From the IMG/VR virus record IMGVR_UViG_3300035698_021783, positions 1-23,907 of that record: a stretch of 23,907 nt of DNA; one strand, 5' to 3'. The stretch is from a virus. Positions 9,051 through 15,571 of the stretch are shown here, piece after piece; positions within the stretch are counted from its first letter, which is position 1, and each line of letters starts with the position of its first letter. A program made the position numbers and the translations under genes. Below the pieces are notes generated by a model. That model did no database searches. It was not told where the DNA came from and worked only from the letters and a program-made list of their open reading frames with translations.

Positions 9051-10115
9051 CTACAATAGCTGCGGGGTTGGTTTGTGGAGGCGGGCTACTAAGTTCACCA
9101 GTAGAGAAGAAATCTTTAATTGGATCACCGTATACATTTGTGGAACGATGTCTCTGATTGTGTCCTTATTATCCAATCGCCATTTTATCTTCTTTGTAAT
9201 GGTTACAGCTTTAGAATCAAGGAACGCTTTTAGCTGATCTTGCGGTGTAAATAGGTCCTTGAATACCAACGAGTCACGCTCATCTTCAGGCTCTTCACGA
9301 CGCATAACCTTCAGCAGCTTTTTGGAGGTTGCAAGGATCATGCCCTTGTTTACTTTGTCAAAACTTTGACCAAGTGTTAATTCGGTAGTCTCCGCAGATA
9401 CTGATGTATCGGCTAGATACTTATTAAACAGAACTAAAGCCTCTGCGTACGTTTTTGGTTTAGTATGCAGTAATGTTTCAACAAGCTTTATAATGGCGCC
9501 TTCAGGATCTTTCGCCCCTGCTTTAGCATTGGCCTCAAATATCTCTAAGCCCCAAGCTTTCTTCATTGGTGCGTCAGGCATGCCAAGTGCGTTAAGTATA
9601 GCATATATTGGATAGTTCTGATTACCGGCCTGAAGAAAGAATACCTCTTTCTTTGGATCCAGCATCATTTTGAAGTTGAAACCCTTTTCCAAGTTGAATT
9701 GGCTCTCAAACTGGCCGTTTGCTTTTTCGCGAGTGTAGACTCCAGGGCGCAAACGAAACTGATTAATAGTTTGATACTCATTACCATTGATGATGACAGA
9801 ATAGCGATTTGTCATTCTAGGGATTGAGGTTATCTTCAGCTTCTTGCTAGTAGATATGGTTTTATTTGTTTCATTATCAATTAGATCAAAATCAGCATAT
9901 ACAGGCATTGTCCAAGACTTGCCACTAAGCTTAACTTCCTTTTGGGATGGCAAATCATTGATTGGTGCCTTAGTCTCGTCTATGACTATGTTTTTAATCT
10001 GTATAGTATGCTTTGCGCCCGTTATCGGAAATTCATTATACAATGATTTCACGACCGTTTTCTGCATCAAGATGTCTTGAGCATTAGCATCGAGGGCGTC
10101 TACTCTTCCAGCCAT
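9051..10115 (-). CDS. RNA polymerase beta N-terminal fragment (frameshifted)
   Basis: The start is ATG at 10115 (MAGRVDALD), with AAAGGTAA just upstream; the frame could run back to 10280 but that part overlaps the promoter. Conserved beta N-terminal sequence is visible around PRMTNRYSVIINGNEYQ and RLRPGVY, matching the lobe region. Homology stops at RDIVPQ (about 9137): the following 29 residues read as nonsense to a TAG at 9051, while the next frame continues with NVYGDPIKDFF and GEWRKTTVMGTGG straight into the 3007-9027 coding sequence. Adding one base to the AAA run at 9137-9139 would rejoin the two into a single 2369-residue reading frame. It is thus one gene split by a lost base, through real mutation or sequence error. 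The fragment alone cannot be an active enzyme. Confidence 0.85.
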   Translation of the reverse strand: MAGRVDALDANAQDILMQKTVVKSLYNEFPITGAKHTIQIKNIVIDETKAPINDLPSQKEVKLSGKSWTMPVYADFDLIDNETNKTISTSKKLKITSIPRMTNRYSVIINGNEYQTINQFRLRPGVYTREKANGQFESQFNLEKGFNFKMMLDPKKEVFFLQAGNQNYPIYAILNALGMPDAPMKKAWGLEIFEANAKAGAKDPEGAIIKLVETLLHTKPKTYAEALVLFNKYLADTSVSAETTELTLGQSFDKVNKGMILATSKKLLKVMRREEPEDERDSLVFKDLFTPQDQLKAFLDSKAVTITKKIKWRLDNKDTIRDIVPQMYTVIQLKISSLLVNLVARLHKPTPQLL

Positions 10116-10162
10116 TGGGTTACCTTTTAGTGTTTTTGTGGTATAAGATGAGTATAAAGAGA

Positions 10163-10170
10163 TATTTATA
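10163..10170 (-). promoter_or_regulatory. TATAAATA motif upstream of polymerase
   Basis: The minus strand reads TATAAATA, identical to the T4 late promoter core, 47 bases before the polymerase start. The region is AT-rich, so a chance match is possible and it lies downstream of the stronger sigma70-type promoter. Confidence 0.2.
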
Positions 10171-10179
10171 ACTAAACAT

Positions 10180-10208
10180 ATTATAAGGTAACAACCGCAA
10201 CCGGTCAA
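10180..10208 (-). promoter_or_regulatory. Sigma70-type promoter for RNA polymerase gene
   Basis: TTGACC (10203-10208) and TATAAT (10180-10185) on the minus strand are separated by exactly 17 bases. The -10 box is perfect and the -35 box misses one position. Transcription would begin near 10173 and leave a leader of about 58 bases before ATG 10115. This suggests that the host polymerase transcribes the phage polymerase gene. Confidence 0.75.
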
Positions 10209-10260
10209 GCAGCTCGACACTCTTGATGTTTGTACCGTAGACAAGGAGGATTCATGTTGC

Positions 10261-10455
10261 ATGAAGCTAGGTGACACCACTCTATTTCAATCTAGCGGAC
10301 AGTCCCAGTTCGGGACAAAACTGTCGGCTAACCTCTCTGGGGGTGCTAAAATACCCGAGGAGTGGGATATTTTTCTGAAAGTAGACCTGAGGCCAGCAGC
10401 AGCAAATCTAATGAATGCTGTAATTTCAAGCATACGGACTAATTTCAGAAAGTAG
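10261..10455 (+). CDS. Small hypothetical protein
   Basis: A 64-residue ORF lies divergent from the polymerase and ends 13 bases before a strong terminator, so it may form a self-contained transcript of about 250 bases. A perfect Shine-Dalgarno AAGGAGG sits at 10243-10249, but two starts compete: ATG 10254 (4 bases away) opens only a six-residue peptide ending at 10274, and ATG 10261 (11 bases away) opens this frame. The product is unrecognised, Ser/Gly-rich at the N-terminus (FQSSGQSQFGTKLSANLSGG), with a helical basic C-terminus. No clear plus-strand promoter is visible. The segment could instead be a regulatory RNA or leader. Confidence 0.45.
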   Translation: MKLGDTTLFQSSGQSQFGTKLSANLSGGAKIPEEWDIFLKVDLRPAAANLMNAVISSIRTNFRK

Positions 10456-10468
10456 CGAAAATTACGGG

Positions 10469-10493
10469 GAAGGAACGATCAGTTCCTTCTTTT
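10469..10493 (+). terminator. Rho-independent terminator
   Basis: A perfect 8-bp stem GAAGGAAC/GTTCCTTC with a five-base loop GATCA is followed by TTTT. It ends the short transcript above and separates it from the operon starting at 10516. There is no T-tract for the opposite direction. Confidence 0.9.
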
Positions 10494-10515
10494 ATCATAA
10501 CAATAGAAGGATAGA

Positions 10516-10764
10516 ATGCTAACACCAGAACAAATAAAGCTAAACATGGGTATAGCAGAAATATTCGATGACGAAGAAGCGGTTACATTGATTTTTGCAA
10601 ACAAAACAGTAGAAGAGATGTCGCTTATTTTCGATGGCATAAAAATGGCGGCTACAGCTTTAGCTATAAACCCAAAAACCATGGAACGATTCGAAAGTTT
10701 TTCGGAACAACACAAGGAAGAGCTCCGTGACTTTCTGCAAAAACTAAAGAAGGACACTAAATGA
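10516..10764 (+). CDS. Hypothetical protein, first gene of MoxR-VWA operon
   Basis: This 82-residue acidic protein is unrecognised. It appears wholly helical, with a hydrophobic middle (MSLIFDGIKMAATALAI) that is amphipathic rather than a membrane span, and a charged C-terminus (KEELRDFLQKLKKDTK). AGAAGG at 10505-10510 gives a well-spaced ribosome-binding site for ATG 10516. Its stop overlaps the next start as ATGA, tying it to the zinc-finger gene and through that to the MoxR and VWA genes. It may be an adaptor or regulator of that pair; only the context supports this. Confidence 0.75.
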   Translation: MLTPEQIKLNMGIAEIFDDEEAVTLIFANKTVEEMSLIFDGIKMAATALAINPKTMERFESFSEQHKEELRDFLQKLKKDTK

Positions 10765-11348
10765 CATGCGAAAGATGTGGTCGAGAGTTGACACAAAAAG
10801 AGGTAGCAATAAAGAAAGCCTTATGTTATTTCTGCATCTTTGATAACATTCTGAGAGCCAGGGAATTCAGCGATGACCCAGACGAGGTACGCGTGCCATC
10901 GCCAGAATCCCTTGGCCGCACTAAAGAGGCTCTGCAAAAACATATACAACAAACAAAGGATGGCAAAGCAACGGCGCAAAAGACGCTCGAGCGAGCCGGG
11001 GCAGAGGTAGCTAATAAGGGGTTTGTGCCAACACACAAATTGGGATTTACCGAAGAAGAGCGAAAAGCTACGGTGCTGGAATTTGGGTATGACCCAGGTG
11101 TCCAGCCAAAGGTAACACGCATTGCAAGCGAAAAAACAGGGCCCGGGCAATCACAGTTATCGTTCTCCATTCCCGCACATGTAGGGGATATGGAATCTGA
11201 TGTGGTACAGCGGCTACTGGAGGAGTGGAACCAAATGCTTATTAGGTTCTTAACATACGGAAGTACAACACCTAAGTCGATAGAGGAAATATTTTACGGG
11301 ACCAAGCCAAGCCAGCCATCTTTTGGCGGACCGATGGGAGATTATTAA
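10761..11348 (+). CDS. Zinc-finger hypothetical protein in MoxR-VWA operon
   Basis: The 195-residue product starts with a four-cysteine zinc knuckle: C3-x2-C6 (CERCGRELT) and C22-x2-C25 (CYFC), separated by a basic helix. A helical charged middle follows (about 45-90), then a region with GFTEEERKATVLEFGYDPG near 94-112 and a helical segment VVQRLLEEWNQMLIRFL near 148-164. The C-terminus is Pro/Gly/Ser-rich. I do not recognise the family. It overlaps its upstream neighbour by ATGA and the MoxR gene by TAATG, so all four genes of the cluster are probably translated from one message. A role as substrate adaptor for the AAA+ ATPase is possible but unproven. Confidence 0.8.
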   Translation: MTCERCGRELTQKEVAIKKALCYFCIFDNILRAREFSDDPDEVRVPSPESLGRTKEALQKHIQQTKDGKATAQKTLERAGAEVANKGFVPTHKLGFTEEERKATVLEFGYDPGVQPKVTRIASEKTGPGQSQLSFSIPAHVGDMESDVVQRLLEEWNQMLIRFLTYGSTTPKSIEEIFYGTKPSQPSFGGPMGDY

Positions 11349-12526
11349 TGAGTACAAGTTTGACATTGCACCAGAAGGTTAAAGCCAATGAAGATTTTTT
11401 ATCCAAAATGTACGTAGAGCGCGAAGACATTATACATGGGATTCCATTGGCTATGTTCTCGAACAGTAACATGTTGCTGCTAGGCCCTCCAGGAACGGCT
11501 AAAAGCGCGGTTATTAAACGCTGGGCCGAGGCATTCGGTGGGGAGTATTTTGAGAGATTGGTTACTAAGTTCTCTACACCTGACGAATTGTTTGGACCTA
11601 TATCAGCACAGGGTCTAGACGAGGATGATTATCGACGTATCACGGACGGTAAATTACCAGAGGCTGACTTCGCCTTTATTGACGAAGTATTCAAGGCTAA
11701 CAGCGGTATTCTAAATTCGTTGCTAACTGTTATGAATGAACGTATCTTTCACAACGGCAAGCACCAGGATCCAAGAATTCCACTCAAGCTTTTAATTGGG
11801 GCCTCTAATGAGATTCCGGCAGAAGATGACGGATTGGATGCCATGTATGACAGATTCCAATTTAAGTTCCGCGCCGCATACATCAATGACGCAGCTGAAT
11901 TTGTCAATGCGTTGACGAATGATTACACGCTGCAAATGCCAGAGAAGATCCTGATGTCAGAAGTAAAGCAGGGATTAAAGGATGCCCAAGATGTTACTAC
12001 TGATCAGGCCATCATTAATTTTGTGGTGGATATTAAAAAGGCTCTGGAGAAAAAAGACATCATAGTAACCGATCGTACATGGGTAAAATGTATACAGATA
12101 ATGAAGACCGAAGCCTTCTTGCAAGGACGTCATCATGTCAGCGAAGAGGATTTCGAGATTCTGAAAAATGTGCTGTGGTCTAATCCCGATGATGAGCGTA
12201 TAGTTCATTTCTCTGTGCTGAGTGTCGCACTTCCGGAAAAGGCTACCGTGGTAGATCTGTTTGAAAAAGCAAGTAACATCTATCGCGACTTCAAGGACAG
12301 TAAAGGAAAAGTTTCTGATCGTAGTGCTTCAGGTATCGATGCCATGAAGAAGATAAAAGATGCTATCAGAGACATAGAGAAGCAGCTGAAGTACTTGCGG
12401 GAACGCGGTAAAGTTGTAGACTCTTTAGTTAAGTACAAGACCAGGCTCCAGACCATGAACAAAGAGATAGTACAGGAAGCTGTAGGTTTGGACGTGAGTG
12501 ACATATCAGCGGATATCACATTATGA
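11348..12526 (+). CDS. MoxR-family AAA+ ATPase (RavA-like)
   Basis: This 392-residue ATPase has the MoxR signature. The Walker A GPPGTAKS is at residues 46-53, FSTPDELFGPIS at 75-86, the Walker B FAFIDEVFKA at 108-117 with D112 and E113, NSLLTVMNER at 123-132, sensor-1 GASNE with N154, and MYDRF with R169 as the candidate arginine finger. A helical lid follows, and a charged coiled-coil-like region lies near 310-370 (IKDAIRDIEKQLKYLRERGK). Family members assemble as hexameric rings and remodel protein complexes together with a VWA protein, which here is the next gene, overlapping by ATGA. The closest known arrangement is RavA with ViaA in enterobacteria. The phage target is unknown. Confidence 0.93.
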   Translation: MSTSLTLHQKVKANEDFLSKMYVEREDIIHGIPLAMFSNSNMLLLGPPGTAKSAVIKRWAEAFGGEYFERLVTKFSTPDELFGPISAQGLDEDDYRRITDGKLPEADFAFIDEVFKANSGILNSLLTVMNERIFHNGKHQDPRIPLKLLIGASNEIPAEDDGLDAMYDRFQFKFRAAYINDAAEFVNALTNDYTLQMPEKILMSEVKQGLKDAQDVTTDQAIINFVVDIKKALEKKDIIVTDRTWVKCIQIMKTEAFLQGRHHVSEEDFEILKNVLWSNPDDERIVHFSVLSVALPEKATVVDLFEKASNIYRDFKDSKGKVSDRSASGIDAMKKIKDAIRDIEKQLKYLRERGKVVDSLVKYKTRLQTMNKEIVQEAVGLDVSDISADITL

Positions 12527-14130
12527 AAAAGGTAGACAATAGTATATTATCAAAGAAGCACGGGTCATTCGCTGACCCGCTCTTCGACGAAAAGTACTCA
12601 ATTATTAATGACGCGTTCGACATAGATAACTTTAATGAGCTCAAGGAAAGTGCGGCAGAAATAGGCGCACTGGGACGAAAGGGCGAAAAAGACTATGAGC
12701 AGTTCCCCGAGCTGTACCAGGACGTGTACTCATCGTTTTACAGATATAATGCAGGGCTACTCCCTGAGTATCAAATGGATCACAACTTCCTACTTAACAA
12801 CGCAGTAATGTCTAACCTTACTGAGTCACAAAAGTTCAAAGAGTTGAGAGCCATGACTAAGCTGGACACCATGGCTACTGCAATAGCAACTGAAGTGTTT
12901 GGGCGTGAGGCACTAGAAATGGCTAATGAGCTTAAAGAGAAGCAAGATGCCATTAACCGGGCTATACAAGACGCATTAGATGCAGCAAAGAAATTGCAGG
13001 AAGAGGAAGAAGCCGCAGAAGGCACCGGTGAAGATGGTGATGGCAAAGGTACAGGCGAAGCTGGAGATGGCGAAGGTGAAGAAAGTGGTGGACCTAGTGC
13101 AAATGAAATCTCGCTAAAAGAGGCTGAAAAGGCTCTACAGGAAGCGTATAAAGACGTTAGCGCTTGGGCCAAAAAAGATCTTAGTAAGGATATCAACCGA
13201 GCGATGTCTACTGTGATACAGCGCACTTCCGACACTCTGGATACCTTAAAACAATGGGGGTTAGGTGCCGGTGGAGGTGAGAACATTGGATATCGTCAAC
13301 AGATGGAATTGTTCAACAAGATCAAGAACAGCCACAAGATGAAGGAAATTGCAAAGATAGCTGGACGCCTACGCATGATTGCAACAAAGGTTTGCAAAGA
13401 AAAAATCAAGCGCGGCAGCGATGAAGTATACTCTATTGAACGCGGAAACGACCTCGCTAGAATATTACCATCTGAATTGTGTAACATGCGAAGTGCCAAC
13501 AAGGGACGTCGTAACCTATTCAAGATAGACTTCATAGAAGGTAAACTGCTTCAGTTTGCACTGTCCGGACAGGCCAAAAAATCCAAGGGTCCAATCATAT
13601 GCTGCATCGACGAATCAGGTAGCATGAATGGCATGCCTGAATACTGGGCAAAAGCTTTAGCACTTTCATTGCTGGACATAGCACAAAAAGAGCATCGTGA
13701 TTTCATGGTGATACACTACTCCGGTGAACACAGCGTTGAGCAATTAAGGGTACACGACTTCCCCAAAGAAGAAGGCCCTAATACACAGAAGACAATAGAA
13801 ATGGCAGAACTGTTTCTTAACGGCGGCACAAACTTTGAGCCTCCGCTAACACTGTCAATGCAGTATATCGACAGCAAGCCAGCGTTTTCAAAGGCAGACA
13901 TAATCTTTATAACTGATGGAGAATCACCACTTAGGGCTGACTTTGTAGAAAAATTCAACAAGTGGACTAAGGAAAAAAAGGTCAGTGTCATATCGTTACT
14001 CGTAGACACTGGATGGCATACAGCAGAAGTGTTGAACACCATTTCCAGATTAGTAATAAAGATGTCGGACATTTATAATCAGAATGCAGAGAGCGAAATC
14101 GCTCTAAACATTTTTGCAACAATGTCCTGA
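12523..14130 (+). CDS. VWA-domain protein (ViaA-like partner of MoxR ATPase)
   Basis: The 535-residue product has a helical N-terminal half, a Glu/Gly/Asp-rich low-complexity linker at about 160-192, a second helical region, and a C-terminal von Willebrand A domain starting near 356. The MIDAS metal site is intact: DESGS at 363-367, T436 in NGGTNF and D465 in FITDGES. The layout (helical N-half, C-terminal VWA with GPIICCIDESGSM) matches ViaA more than other VWA partners, though the acidic linker is unusual. ViaA binds and stimulates the ATPase of RavA, and the same is likely here given the four-base overlap with the ATPase gene. Structured RNA follows directly after its stop codon. Confidence 0.9.
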   Translation: MKKVDNSILSKKHGSFADPLFDEKYSIINDAFDIDNFNELKESAAEIGALGRKGEKDYEQFPELYQDVYSSFYRYNAGLLPEYQMDHNFLLNNAVMSNLTESQKFKELRAMTKLDTMATAIATEVFGREALEMANELKEKQDAINRAIQDALDAAKKLQEEEEAAEGTGEDGDGKGTGEAGDGEGEESGGPSANEISLKEAEKALQEAYKDVSAWAKKDLSKDINRAMSTVIQRTSDTLDTLKQWGLGAGGGENIGYRQQMELFNKIKNSHKMKEIAKIAGRLRMIATKVCKEKIKRGSDEVYSIERGNDLARILPSELCNMRSANKGRRNLFKIDFIEGKLLQFALSGQAKKSKGPIICCIDESGSMNGMPEYWAKALALSLLDIAQKEHRDFMVIHYSGEHSVEQLRVHDFPKEEGPNTQKTIEMAELFLNGGTNFEPPLTLSMQYIDSKPAFSKADIIFITDGESPLRADFVEKFNKWTKEKKVSVISLLVDTGWHTAEVLNTISRLVIKMSDIYNQNAESEIALNIFATMS

Positions 14131-14230
14131 GTATTTTAGTTTCGACATAGCGAAGCGCATCGCTACGCACGGCAGTTATAGACTGCAAGCACATCTCACA
14201 GCCAACCTCTGAGACGGTTAGCTGAAATAG
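14131..14230 (+). other. Structured RNA segment between VWA gene and retron RNA
   Basis: No ORF is visible. The segment opens with GTATTTTA (14131-14138), which can pair with TAAAATAC at 14231-14238. Inside are three hairpins: AGCGA/TCGCT near 14149-14163, GCAGT/ACTGC near 14173-14187, and CAGCcAACC/GGTTaGCTG near 14200-14224. It may be an extension of the retron RNA, an mRNA-processing structure, or a separate RNA. No T-tract follows, so it is not a simple terminator. Confidence 0.5.
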
Positions 14231-14244
14231 TAAAATACTTTAAT
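14231..14244 (+). repeat. Inverted repeat arm a1 of retron RNA
   Basis: TAAAATACTTTAAT is the exact reverse complement of 14456-14469; a G-T wobble extends the pairing by one base (14230 with 14470). Its first eight bases can also pair with 14131-14138. Confidence 0.8.
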
Positions 14245-14455
14245 AGCATTCAACACAACATGAGTGTGATACGCACTCGTTAGCCTACCACCATGGAGTT
14301 TCGTAAAGCCGGGCGAAGCGACCTAACCTTAACAGGGTCGCGCCCGGACGGGGAAACCCCTTGTTACCCAATTCAGCGATAGCTTTTGTACCCTCGAGCG
14401 TGGATAAACCGAGTAAGACCCGGTGACAAAAGAAAAGTCGGCTATCGCTTTAAGT

Positions 14456-14469
14456 ATTAAAGTATTTTA
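14456..14469 (+). repeat. Inverted repeat arm a2 of retron RNA
   Basis: ATTAAAGTATTTTA closes the structured RNA by pairing with all 14 bases of a1, and lies seven bases after the msd hairpin, as expected for the a2 arm. Confidence 0.8.
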
Positions 14470-14739
14470 TACATCTCCTTTTATAGAAACTAGTACAGCG
14501 GAGCGCTGTATATGAGGCAAGAGTTGGATAGAACACCCCCTGATAAGGACGGGCGTGTCTTCCATACAAGTTACAAGTATAAAGAGAAGTTTTAGAACAT
14601 AAATGCAAGGCGAAGCGCTTTGATACGAGTAATGATCACATGCCCACAGCCGTGGGTTTATGTGATGTGAATAAAAATTAATCCGCGGATTATTTTTCGA
14701 TATTCCCACCAACAGGGAAAGTAAAACTTAAGGAGAACA
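14470..14739 (+). other. Long structured leader between retron RNA and reverse transcriptase
   Basis: These 270 bases contain no gene of normal size but several hairpins: ACAGCG-GAG-CGCTGT (14495-14509), an imperfect ACACcCCC/GGGcGTGT stem near 14534-14558, a two-part stem ATCACAT + CCCAC against GTGGG + ATGTGAT (14635-14666), an AT-rich palindrome around AATCCGCGGATT (14673-14697), and TTCCC/GGGAA (14703-14719) close to the ribosome-binding site AAGGAG (14730-14735). The palindrome at 14673-14697 ends in ATTTTT and could act as a weak terminator or attenuator. A 27-codon ORF is described separately. No convincing promoter is visible. Confidence 0.55.
14512..14595 (+). CDS. Possible 27-residue peptide in retron leader
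   Basis: ATG 14512 opens 27 codons ending in TAG, giving a hydrophilic basic peptide (MRQELDRTPPDKDGRVFH...). GGAG at 14500-14503 is 8 bases upstream, but most of it lies in the loop of the ACAGCG/CGCTGT hairpin, which could control its use. It may be a leader peptide, a small accessory gene or chance; nothing besides the ribosome-binding site supports it. Confidence 0.25.
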   Translation: MRQELDRTPPDKDGRVFHTSYKYKEKF

Positions 14740-15558
14740 ATGGATACATCGGCTACATACCAAACATTCAGAATACCAAAACGCTCTGGTGGATATAGGG
14801 AAATAAATGCACCACAAGGCAAAACTGCGGAACGTCAACAAGTTATTTTGTATACACTGTTGTATCGATTTTCGGCGCACCCAATAGCGCATGGATTCAC
14901 AAAAAATAGAAGTCCAGTTACAAACGCATCGTATCATATAGGAGCAAAGATACTGGTAAAGTTAGACATCAAAGACTTTTTCCCGTCCCTGACAGAAGGC
15001 AAAGTTCGCAAGATGTTTGAGTATCTACTACCAATGTGCAACGATGCATCTTCGTGGGACATTGATGAGCTGGTAAGCGCGGTAACATACAAAGGCAATT
15101 GTCCGCAAGGAGCATGCACGTCTCCGGCCATAGGCAACCTAGTGTTGCTTGGCATGGATAAGCAGCTTCAAGAACTGCAGCATGATTTCAACTGCGTTAT
15201 AACAAGATATGCAGATGACATTGTTTGCTCATCGAGATCAAATATGGATCTGCCGAAAATTATACCAGTGATCACTAAGCTGTTCTCAATGCACGGCTTC
15301 CGCCTAAATCGGAAAAAGGTAAAGGTCCAAAGACGGCATAGAAGAATGTCTGTTACTGGGGTAGTAGTAAATGAGAAGCAGAATATAGCAAGAGATAAGA
15401 GGAGGAATCTTAGAGCACAGCTGCATAATCTTAAGGGTAAGACGATTACACAAAAAGAGTTCCAAGTATTAAGTGGTAAGGTGGCGTGGGCAAAACAATT
15501 GAACCCACATCACGGCGAGAAACTAGAAAAGCAGCTAGAACTTATTTACAGGAATTAA
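14740..15558 (+). CDS. Retron-type reverse transcriptase
   Basis: This 272-residue RNA-directed DNA polymerase has both retron hallmarks: NASYH (NAxxH) at residues 62-66 in region X and VTG at 205-207 in region Y. Other motifs are FRIPKRSGGYREINAP at 10-25, LDIKDFFPSL at 75-84 with catalytic D76, CPQGACTSP at 121-129 and the active-site YADD at 157-160. The C-terminal thumb, which recognises the msr RNA, is basic (DKRRNLRAQLHNLKGK). Its length is on the short side for retron enzymes, which are mostly near 300 residues. ATG 14740 has AAGGAG four bases upstream. It lies 270 bases after the predicted msr-msd RNA, more than in many retrons. It would make branched multicopy single-stranded DNA. 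Bacterial retrons mostly act in anti-phage defence, so one on a phage suggests competition with other phages or counter-defence; that part is inference. Confidence 0.93.
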   Translation: MDTSATYQTFRIPKRSGGYREINAPQGKTAERQQVILYTLLYRFSAHPIAHGFTKNRSPVTNASYHIGAKILVKLDIKDFFPSLTEGKVRKMFEYLLPMCNDASSWDIDELVSAVTYKGNCPQGACTSPAIGNLVLLGMDKQLQELQHDFNCVITRYADDIVCSSRSNMDLPKIIPVITKLFSMHGFRLNRKKVKVQRRHRRMSVTGVVVNEKQNIARDKRRNLRAQLHNLKGKTITQKEFQVLSGKVAWAKQLNPHHGEKLEKQLELIYRN

Positions 15559-15571
15559 CACATGAGACACA

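Larger units (their letters stand above)
14231..14469 (+). ncRNA. Retron msr-msd RNA (predicted)
   Basis: The predicted RNA is about 239 bases. It starts and ends with perfectly complementary 14-base arms (a1 and a2). Directly after a1 comes AGC, with G14246 in the position of the branching guanosine of retrons. The msr part holds a hairpin GAGTGT/GCACTC (14262-14278), a strong bulged stem CCGGGCG + CGACC against GGTCGCGCCCGG (14309-14347) and a GGGG-AAA-CCCC hairpin (14350-14360). The msd candidate is a 75-base hairpin with AGCGATAGC (14375-14383) pairing GCTATCGCT (14441-14449), continued by TTTTGT/ACAAAA, ACC/GGT and CTCG/CGAG. The order a1-msr-msd-a2 followed by a retron reverse transcriptase on the same strand is the basis of the call. 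In retrons the enzyme copies msd, giving DNA joined 2'-5' to the branching G. Exact msd ends cannot be set by eye. Confidence 0.8.

Noticed and set aside
9120-9145. Programmed -1 frameshift in the polymerase
   Set aside because: No X-XXY-YYZ slippery sequence is present in the zero frame; a lost base in the AAA run explains the break more simply.
12780-13286. 168-residue minus-strand ORF inside the VWA gene
   Set aside because: It is the Ser/Pro/Ala-rich mirror of the acidic linker of the VWA protein, which has clear homology on the plus strand.
14131-14740. CRISPR array from recurring short motifs
   Set aside because: Only three copies of a 7-8 base motif at irregular spacing; no repeat-spacer pattern and no cas genes.
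14131-15558. Diversity-generating retroelement
   Set aside because: The reverse transcriptase has the retron NAxxH and VTG motifs, and no template/variable repeat pair was seen in the window.
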